A DNA stretch of 49,472 nucleotides from positions 1 to 49,472 of the forward strand of contig JBMOGA010000024.1 in the NCBI GenBank assembly GCA_049318625.1, in the 5' to 3' direction. Numbering within the stretch: position 1 is the stretch's first letter; every line of letters begins with the position of its first letter. The stretch comes from JBMOGA01 sp049318625. Lineage in GTDB: Bacteria > Pseudomonadota > Alphaproteobacteria > Rhizobiales > Hyphomicrobiaceae. The position numbers and the translations under genes are program-made. Below are positions 43,898 to 49,472 of the stretch, piece by piece. Below the pieces are notes generated by a model, which was given only the letters and a program-made list of their open reading frames with translations, ran no database searches and was not told the origin of the DNA.

Positions 43898-44111
43898 CGC
43901 CGCTGCGCCGACTCACAAACAAATTGAATAATCGTGAAATTTCACGCCGGGCCCTGCCGGAATCCGACCGGCAAACCCCGAATTCGCTCACTAAGCTTTA
44001 AAATCGGTAAACATTGAAAAACCTGCGCAATTCGATGCGTAAAGGTTGAATTACAAAGAACATTCACAAGACCTCTTCCTGCTGGCATTCTAATCCGCAG
44101 GGAGAACCCTC

Positions 44112-44363
44112 ATGTCCGAAAGCGACAATTTCTCACCCGGAATGGGCGCTCTGATCGGTCGAGCCATCGGCGAGATCAACGGTATGCAGCGCCGCATCGA
44201 TTCGCTGGAGCGCACCATTGCGGCCCTGCAGGAACGCCAACAGGCGCAGGTGTCGCGCCGGGAAATGAAGTTCCAGGCCTTTTTTCTCGTCGCGCAGGTT
44301 CTGCTCGTCGTCGGACTGATCGCAGGAGTGAAATCTTGGCCAGCCATTCAGAAAGTACTTTGA
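44112..44363 (+). CDS. Small coiled-coil membrane protein of unknown function
   Basis: An 83-residue protein. Residues 14-50 are a coiled coil (GRAIGEINGMQRRIDSLERT then IAALQERQQAQVSRREMK). A C-terminal membrane segment follows at about 53-73 (FQAFFLVAQVLLVVGLIAGV). Tail-anchored or single-span topology is likely. AGGGAG lies eight bases before the ATG. An AT-rich stretch at 43990-44080 may be its promoter. It overlaps the next gene by 28 bases, so the two are probably co-expressed. Confidence 0.7.
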   Translation: MSESDNFSPGMGALIGRAIGEINGMQRRIDSLERTIAALQERQQAQVSRREMKFQAFFLVAQVLLVVGLIAGVKSWPAIQKVL

Positions 44364-44923
44364 ACGGCGCTCAGGTGGGTCGCTTGGCGCTGGAAAGCTG
44401 CCGCCGGCTCGAATCACTCCTCCGTGCGGAGCAGCAGCCGTGCCAGCCGCACCCCTCCTTCCACTGGAGCGCCTTCTTCGACCAGCTCGCCGGTGACGCG
44501 CCGGAGCCCGTAGTCGTGCCCCGGATGGTCGACAAACGGCCGCGCCGTCCGGCTCGCATCGTCGGCTACAGCGCCCATGCGATCGCCGACACCTCCGAGC
44601 GCGCACTCCCGCCGATTGCCCTGACCATGCTCGGCATGGCGGCGATGGGCACCATCGGGCTCTCGTCGGCCTGGCTGCCGGGCACATCGACGGACTGGGC
44701 GCTCGGCGACAGCCTGCTCGCGGTCGACGAAGCCATGGCTGCCCCGGCGACCAAGAAGACGGCTGGTAACGATCACACGCCGGACCGCGTGCAGGCATTC
44801 GCCTCCGTGCAGCCGCTCGGCCATGGTGCCACCGGGCTGGACAAGGATTGGCCGCTGGCCACCGTCCAGCAGGCGGGCTCGAACGAATGCCAAATGGGAC
44901 CGGCCACGACGCCGCGCGGTTAG
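44336..44923 (+). CDS. Uncharacterised single-span protein
   Basis: A 195-residue protein that I do not recognise. The first 85 residues are soluble (LALESCRRLESLLRAEQQPC, then HPSFHWSAFFDQLAGDAPEP). One hydrophobic segment lies at about 92-112 (IALTMLGMAAMGTIGLSSAW). The remainder is low-complexity and probably periplasmic. The start is a TTG inside the end of the preceding gene with AGGAG eight bases upstream. This overlap and the following OmpA-domain gene 36 bases on suggest a three-gene envelope unit. Confidence 0.6.
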   Translation: MASHSESTLNGAQVGRLALESCRRLESLLRAEQQPCQPHPSFHWSAFFDQLAGDAPEPVVVPRMVDKRPRRPARIVGYSAHAIADTSERALPPIALTMLGMAAMGTIGLSSAWLPGTSTDWALGDSLLAVDEAMAAPATKKTAGNDHTPDRVQAFASVQPLGHGATGLDKDWPLATVQQAGSNECQMGPATTPRG

Positions 44924-44959
44924 CGATCCGAAGATCGTGCGCGCGAACGAGCTTGTGCT

Positions 44960-46048
44960 ATGATGACTGAACCATGGACCGCCTCCGGGCCCAATGGCCC
45001 CGAGCAAGGTCCCGCACGAGCTGGTGCCAGGATGCGCAGATCGCACATCGCCGTGGTCGTCTTCATTGCAGTTGCCGGGCTGCTTTCGGGTGCCCTGGCA
45101 GCCTTCTATGGGACATTCTCCGCCCCCGAAGAGCCGGCGCCGGCCAAAACGGTCGCGGCGGTGATCCCCCCGCCACCGCCGGTCAGGCCAGCCACCCCGG
45201 CGGCCGTCCCGCCAGCCGCCGCGCCGGCCGCATTGCCCCTCGTCGATTTCCAGCGCATCGCGCCGGCCGGCGGCGTCTCGGTCCTGGCTGGACGCTCCAA
45301 GCCCGGCAGCTACGTCACCATTCTGGCCGACTCGACGGTGATCGGCTCGGTCAAGGCGGACGCCAACGGTGAATGGTCGCTGGCGACCGAGCATCCGTTC
45401 CCCGCCGGCGAACCCAAGGTCACCGTCCGCGAGGGACAGACGACCATCGCCAAGCCGGCCGCCCCCCCGGATCGACCGGTGACCGTGGCGGCCAAGCCTG
45501 CCGAAATCGCCCCGCCGCGCAACTCGGCGATGGCCGAACAGCAGATGCTCCGCAATCTGGAAGCCGCCGTCACCGCCGCACGGCCACAGACGCCGCCGGT
45601 GACCGCGCCCCTTTCCGCTCCCGATCCCGCGCGGCCGACTGGAGTTGCTGCCGCACCCGCAGCAGCCGCCGAAACCGCGGGCGCCCGCCGCGAGCCGCTG
45701 AGCGGCTATCCCGTTCCGATCACCTTCGTGTACCGCGAGGCCAGTCCGACCTCGTCCGGCGAGAAGGCCGCAGAACTGTTGCTCGAGTACGTCCGGCTGA
45801 AGGGCCTGACCGCGCTGAAGTTGACCGGCCACGCCGACGAGCGCGGCACCGACGAGTTCAACATGGAGCTGTCACGCCAACGCCTCGACGTCGTCGCCGC
45901 GCGCCTGCGGGCGGGCGGGTACAAGGGCGAACTCGAACTTGTGCCGCGCGGCCGCGCCGAGCCGTTCCAGGGCGTCGATCGCCGCCGGCTTCCGGTCGAG
46001 GACCTTTATCAGCTCGATCGCCGGGTCGAACTCAGCACCGTCCGCTGA
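44960..46048 (+). CDS. Membrane-anchored OmpA-domain protein
   Basis: A 362-residue envelope protein. A membrane segment lies at about residues 29-50, with an Ala/Pro linker to about 95. A beta-rich Ig-like segment at about 95-155 contains VLAGRSKPGSYVTILADSTV and DANGEWSLATEHPF. A second linker follows, then a C-terminal OmpA-like peptidoglycan-binding domain at about 258-362 with LKLTGHADERGTDEFNMEL, LSRQRLDVVAARL and QLDRRVELS. It would tether the inner membrane to the cell wall. ATG 44960 lacks a clear ribosome-binding site. It ends convergently with the dehydrogenase gene 21 bases on. Confidence 0.83.
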   Translation: MMTEPWTASGPNGPEQGPARAGARMRRSHIAVVVFIAVAGLLSGALAAFYGTFSAPEEPAPAKTVAAVIPPPPPVRPATPAAVPPAAAPAALPLVDFQRIAPAGGVSVLAGRSKPGSYVTILADSTVIGSVKADANGEWSLATEHPFPAGEPKVTVREGQTTIAKPAAPPDRPVTVAAKPAEIAPPRNSAMAEQQMLRNLEAAVTAARPQTPPVTAPLSAPDPARPTGVAAAPAAAAETAGARREPLSGYPVPITFVYREASPTSSGEKAAELLLEYVRLKGLTALKLTGHADERGTDEFNMELSRQRLDVVAARLRAGGYKGELELVPRGRAEPFQGVDRRRLPVEDLYQLDRRVELSTVR

Positions 46049-46069
46049 CGCTGCACGTTTCCTGCGGGT

Positions 46070-47074
46070 TCACAGGCCGGCGAGGGCGCGGGCTTCGGCG
46101 TAAAGTTTATCGTCCACCTCGAGACCGTCGCGCGCCGCCTTGGCACGCAACGCCAGACTGCGGGTCCCCGGCAAACGCGCCCCCGCGTCGCTCTCGATGA
46201 GCCCGCACAGCGCCGCCATCCGCCCGGCGTACACATCGCTGCCGGACAAGGCCCCGGTATCGATCCCGATCACCAGCTGCCCCACACCAGGCGGGCCACC
46301 TTTGTCGTCCAGGAACGACGAGGCCTCGAATGCGAAGTTGGCGCCCGTCAGCGTGACCGCCAGCACCTCGACCATGAACGCCAGAGCCGAGCCCTTGGCG
46401 CCGCCGAGCGGAGTCAGCGTTCCCTTGAGCGCCGCGGCCGCGTCCGTCGTCGGTTGCCCATCGGCGTCGAGCGCCCAACCCGCCGGAATGGGCTCGCCCT
46501 TCTGCGCCGCCGTCAGAATCTTGCCGCGCGCCACTTGCGACAGCGCGAGATCGACCACGACCGGCGCTGCGCCCGGCCGTGGTGCCGCGAACGCCAGCGG
46601 ATTGGTGCCGAACACCGGCGTGCGACCACCCCAAGAGGCCATGGCCTGCGGCGTGTTGCCGACCACCAGGGCGACCAGGCCGGCCTCCGCCAGCCGCTCC
46701 ACCACCCGCCCCGCCACGCCGAAATGATGTGAGCGGACAAGTCCAGCCATCGCGATGCCGTTGTCCCGCGCCATGGCTGGCAACTGCGCGACCACCTCGT
46801 CGAGGGCCGCGTAGGCAAAGCCATGGCCGACGTCGATCGCCAGCACCCCGGGCTTCGGCCGCGTGACGACCGGCACCGCGAAGCCGTCGACTTTGCCGGC
46901 GCGTGACTGCGCCGCGTAGCTCGCGACCCGCGACAACCCGTGACCCTTCTGGCCGTCGACCTCGGCCTGGGTGAGCGCCCGCGCCACCGCCGCCGCGTTC
47001 TCCGGCGAGGTTCGCGCCCGCACCAGCGCCGCAGCGATCGTGGCTTCGAGTTCAGCGACTGCGACCAGCGTCAT
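46070..47074 (-). CDS. comC: LDH2/ComC-type 2-hydroxyacid dehydrogenase, possible sulfolactate dehydrogenase
   Basis: A 334-residue NAD(P)-dependent oxidoreductase of the malate/L-sulfolactate/ureidoglycolate dehydrogenase family. Markers are DGQKGHGLSRVASYA, RSHHFGVAGRVVERLA with His116-His117, and TPVFGTNPLAFAAP. Next to an SlcC-like enzyme of the other dehydrogenase fold, it fits the SlcC/ComC pair that interconverts (S)- and (R)-sulfolactate through sulfopyruvate. It could equally act on malate, lactate or ureidoglycolate, so the symbol is tentative. The ATG overlaps the slcC-like stop by four bases; it is the last gene of the cluster. Confidence 0.72.
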   Translation of the reverse strand: MTLVAVAELEATIAAALVRARTSPENAAAVARALTQAEVDGQKGHGLSRVASYAAQSRAGKVDGFAVPVVTRPKPGVLAIDVGHGFAYAALDEVVAQLPAMARDNGIAMAGLVRSHHFGVAGRVVERLAEAGLVALVVGNTPQAMASWGGRTPVFGTNPLAFAAPRPGAAPVVVDLALSQVARGKILTAAQKGEPIPAGWALDADGQPTTDAAAALKGTLTPLGGAKGSALAFMVEVLAVTLTGANFAFEASSFLDDKGGPPGVGQLVIGIDTGALSGSDVYAGRMAALCGLIESDAGARLPGTRSLALRAKAARDGLEVDDKLYAEARALAGL

Positions 47075-48006
47075 GGCGTGCTCCCGAGGACACGGCGGAC
47101 ATTTTCGGCCGTGATCGTGCTGATGCGCGTGTTGGCTTCGGCCGTCACGCCGGCGATGTGAGGCGTCAGAATGACATTGCCGATGCCGGCGAACAGCGCC
47201 CCCGTCGCAGTATCGATCGGCTCCTGCCCGAACACGTCGACCGCCGCCCCGCCGAGACGGCGGGACCGCAGCGCCGCCGCCAGCGCCGCTTCGTCGACGA
47301 TGCCGCCGCGCGCCGTATTGATGAGCACGGCGCCCTCACGCATGGCGGCCAATTGCGGCGCACCGATCAGGCCGCGCGTCTCGGCCGTCAGCGGACAATG
47401 CAGTGTCACCACATGCGACCGCGCCAGCAGGGCGTCGAGGGTGACGCGCTCGACGCCGGTCCAGGCCGGATGATCTGGTGGGAGATAGTCGTCGAACGCC
47501 AGGATCTTGAAACCGAGCGCGCGCGCCTTGGCAGCAACGATCTGGCCGATCGACCCGAACCCGACGACGCCGAGCATCGCCCCGTCCACCTCGTGCCCGG
47601 CACCCAGCGCCTCGCGCGGCCACTCTCCGGCCGCCAGACGCGCCGAGCTGAAGTACGCGCCACGCATCAGCACGAGCGCCGTGCCGATCACGTACTCCGC
47701 GACCGACACGGCATTGGCGCCGACGGCCGGGGCCACCACGATCGCTTTGGACTTGGCATGCACCAGATCGATGTTGTCGAGGCCGACCCCGAGCCGACCG
47801 ATCACCCGCAGCTTCGGTCCGACGTCCATCAACGCCGCGTCGACCTTGGTCCGGTTCCGGACGATCAGCGCATCGGCCGTTCGCGTCGCCGCCTCGAGGT
47901 CGGCGCGCCGGCTCCAGAGATCCGTCTCGTAGCGAACGGAGAAATCTCGGGCGAGACCGGCGACGGCCGCTTCGTCCATGAACTCGGTAATGACGATGCT
48001 TGGCAC
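47071..48006 (-). CDS. slcC: D-isomer-type 2-hydroxyacid dehydrogenase, possible (S)-sulfolactate dehydrogenase
   Basis: A 311-residue NAD-dependent dehydrogenase related to phosphoglycerate dehydrogenase. The Rossmann motif GFGSIG is at 149-154. Catalytic Arg233 (NTARGGIVDE), Glu262 (GQEP) and His283 (LTPHIAGVT) are intact. The short length without an ACT domain fits SlcC. The assignment as sulfolactate enzyme rests on the comC-like and suyB-like neighbours. GTG at 48006 has GGGAG eight bases upstream. Other 2-hydroxy acids are possible substrates. Confidence 0.72.
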   Translation of the reverse strand: MPSIVITEFMDEAAVAGLARDFSVRYETDLWSRRADLEAATRTADALIVRNRTKVDAALMDVGPKLRVIGRLGVGLDNIDLVHAKSKAIVVAPAVGANAVSVAEYVIGTALVLMRGAYFSSARLAAGEWPREALGAGHEVDGAMLGVVGFGSIGQIVAAKARALGFKILAFDDYLPPDHPAWTGVERVTLDALLARSHVVTLHCPLTAETRGLIGAPQLAAMREGAVLINTARGGIVDEAALAAALRSRRLGGAAVDVFGQEPIDTATGALFAGIGNVILTPHIAGVTAEANTRISTITAENVRRVLGSTP

Positions 48007-48009
48007 CGG

Positions 48010-49179
48010 TCAGACTCCCAGTCTGGTCTGCATATCCTGGAACATGGCCCGCTTCAGCTCCATCCCGATGCCGGGCGTGTTGTGCAGCCGCGCATGGCCG
48101 TCCACGATCGCAATGTCGTCGGCAAAGCCGCCGTAGGGCTGGAACACGCCCGGATAGCTCTCGGACCCGCCGAGCTGCAGCCCGGCGGCCATGTTGAGCG
48201 CAAGCTGGTGGCCGCCATGCGGAATGAGCCGCCGGCGCGACCAGCCATGCGCGTCGACCACTTCGAGAAACCGCAGGTATTCGGTGAGGCCGTACGACAG
48301 AGCCGGATCGAGCTGGATCCAGTCGCGATCGGGTCGCAGCCCGCCATAGCGGATGAGATTGCGGCCATCCTGATGGGAGAACAGGTTCTCGCCGGTCGCC
48401 AGCGCACCCGGATAATGCTCCGCCAACACTGCATTCAGACGGTAATCGAGCGGGTCGCCCGGCTCCTCGTACCAGAACAGCCGGCAGCCGCTCATGGCGC
48501 GCCCGTAGGCGAGTGCCGTGTCGAGATCGAACCGGCCGTTGGCGTCGACCGCCAGGTTCTGGCCATCGCCGACGACCTCCAGAACCGCCTCGATGCGGGC
48601 CATGTCGGTCGCAAGATCGGCGCCGCCGATCTTCATTTTCACGACGCGATAGCCCTTGTTCTGATAGCCGCGCATCTCGGCACGCAGCCCCTCGAGCTCC
48701 TTGCCCGGGTAGTAATAGCCGCCGCCGGGATAGACGAGGATGCGCGCGTCGTGGTGCCCGCCGTTGTAGCGCTCGGCGAGCAGCTTCCAAAGCGGCTTCT
48801 CGGCGATCTTAGCCACCGCATCCCACACCGCCATGTCGAGTGCGCCCGCCGCATGCGCGCGGTCGCCGTGCCCGCCCGGCTTCTCGTTCGCCATGAACGT
48901 GCGCCAAATGGCATGTGGATCGAGGTTCTCGTGGGCGGCATCGAGCAGCGATCGCGGCGCGGCCGCGAGCACGCGCGGAATGAACCGCTCGCGGAGAATG
49001 CCGCTCTGGGCATAGCGCCCGTTGGAGTTGAAGCCGTAACCGATCACCGGCCGGCCGTCGCGAATCACGTCCGTCACCAGCGCGACCAGGTTGATGGTCA
49101 TCGCGGAGAACGAAATGTAGGCGTTGCGGATTTCCGACGCGATGGGTGCCGCCGCCTCGCGGATCTCGACGATTTTCAA
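48010..49179 (-). CDS. tarD: Enolase-superfamily dehydratase, D-tartrate dehydratase-like
   Basis: A 389-residue enzyme closely resembling the Bradyrhizobium D-tartrate dehydratase in length and sequence. Blocks include SEIRNAYISFSAMTINLVAL, IGYGFNSNGRYAQSGILRER, MANEKPGGHGDRA, VVKMKIGGADLATDMARIEA and ATGENLFSHQDGRNLIRYGG. Enolase-superfamily residues are present: general base Lys183, metal ligands Asp212, Glu238 and Glu264, and His321. D-tartrate would be dehydrated to oxaloacetate. The TTG start at 49179 has GGGGGA upstream. Its presence among sulfolactate-type genes leaves the true substrate open. Confidence 0.83.
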   Translation of the reverse strand: MKIVEIREAAAPIASEIRNAYISFSAMTINLVALVTDVIRDGRPVIGYGFNSNGRYAQSGILRERFIPRVLAAAPRSLLDAAHENLDPHAIWRTFMANEKPGGHGDRAHAAGALDMAVWDAVAKIAEKPLWKLLAERYNGGHHDARILVYPGGGYYYPGKELEGLRAEMRGYQNKGYRVVKMKIGGADLATDMARIEAVLEVVGDGQNLAVDANGRFDLDTALAYGRAMSGCRLFWYEEPGDPLDYRLNAVLAEHYPGALATGENLFSHQDGRNLIRYGGLRPDRDWIQLDPALSYGLTEYLRFLEVVDAHGWSRRRLIPHGGHQLALNMAAGLQLGGSESYPGVFQPYGGFADDIAIVDGHARLHNTPGIGMELKRAMFQDMQTRLGV

Positions 49180-49214
49180 GATTTTCCCCCACAGCGGACG
49201 ATGACCGGAATACA

Positions 49215-49247
49215 GACCGGCCGGGGCCGCCAGGGCCCCGGCCGGTC
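49215..49247 (-). other. Intercistronic hairpin between suyB-like and tarD-like genes
   Basis: A perfect 14-base-pair stem (GACCGGCCGGGGCC / GGCCCCGGCCGGTC, loop GCCAG) lies between the two genes. No U-tract follows on either strand. It may protect the upstream mRNA segment or lower expression of the downstream genes. Confidence 0.65.
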
Positions 49248-49258
49248 GTCGCAGCGGA

Positions 49259-49472
49259 TCAGGCGCTGCGGTAGAGCTTGGTCATGGAGAACTCGCGATG
49301 GCCGAGCGCCTCGGCCGCCGTGAGCCGGCCATTCGCGGTCCGCACGATCATCTCGATCAGCGCATCGCCGGCGGAATCGAGCGTCTGCTCGCGCCGCAGA
49401 ATGCCTGAAACGTCGACGTCGATGTGCTCGCCCATGGTGCGGATGGTCTTCGGGTTGCCCGAGATCTTGATC
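49259..49472 (-). CDS. suyB: UxaA-family dehydratase/sulfo-lyase large subunit, C-terminal part (SuyB-like)
   Basis: Only the last 71 codons are in the window; the gene continues past its edge. The visible end reads IKISGNPKTIRTMGEHIDVD, then LRREQTLDSAGDALIEMIVR and AEALGHREFSMTKLYRSA. The GNPxTxRxMxEHIDVD and EALGHREF blocks are those of the altronate/galactarate dehydratase family and of the large subunit of (R)-sulfolactate sulfo-lyase. With SlcC- and ComC-like dehydrogenases downstream, SuyB is the favoured reading, giving pyruvate and sulfite from sulfolactate. Altronate or galactarate dehydratase cannot be excluded without the rest. Confidence 0.65.
   Translation of the reverse strand, partial: IKISGNPKTIRTMGEHIDVDVSGILRREQTLDSAGDALIEMIVRTANGRLTAAEALGHREFSMTKLYRSA

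Noticed and set aside
47158..49323. 721-codon plus-strand frame over the dehydrogenase and dehydratase genes
   Set aside because: Arg/His-rich shadow of three genes whose catalytic residues are intact on the other strand.

Overview
The window is a GC-rich alphaproteobacterial chromosome segment. It fits Hyphomicrobiales (the rhizobial order) because it carries motB-motC-motD(fliK), motE, flaF-flbT and an FtcR/Rem-type regulator, and because its tRNA-His lacks the usual G-1. I cannot place it to family or genus from the sequence alone.

Positions 100-31969 hold a nearly complete flagellar locus. Four blocks can be read. (1) 100-7456, minus strand: fliK/motD, motC, motB, a FliH-like gene, fliF and one flagellin. 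(2) 7615-17160, minus strand: fliP, fliL, flgH, motE, flgI, flgA, flgG, fliE, flgC, flgB, an unknown gene, flhB, fliN, motA. (3) 17366-20338, plus strand and divergent from motA: a DUF1217-type gene, flgF, fliI. (4) 20398-31969, minus strand, read from ftcR: ftcR, flgE, flgK, flgL, flaF, flbT, flgD, fliQ, flhA, fliR, a FliJ-like gene, flgJ, a FlgN-like gene and two uncharacterised genes. Most junctions are 1- or 4-base stop/start overlaps, so translation is probably coupled. Export apparatus (FlhA, FlhB, FliP, FliQ, FliR, FliI), rod, hook, rings, stator and flagellin are all present. fliG and fliM are not in the window, although related genomes often carry them between motA and flhB. flaF has an in-frame TAG in place of a tryptophan codon.

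Positions 32594-39396 hold a membrane-segment-free chemoreceptor, an HU protein with a basic tail, a 1074-residue trimeric autotransporter adhesin, a small exported protein and a tandem array of hairpin-forming repeats of about 75 bases. Positions 39407-46048 hold an iron(III)-type ABC permease without its partners, a sensor histidine kinase, a phasin, tRNA-His, a small exported six-cysteine protein, two small unknown proteins with membrane segments and an OmpA-domain protein.

Positions 46070-49472, minus strand, form a hydroxy-acid catabolic cluster read as suyB-like (partial), tarD-like, slcC-like, comC-like. This suggests use of sulfolactate and/or tartrate. The most notable observations are the interrupted flaF, the absence of fliG and fliM, the uncharacterised genes embedded in the flagellar operons, the six-cysteine mini-protein, the hairpin repeat array, and the tartrate-dehydratase-like gene inside a sulfolactate-type cluster.
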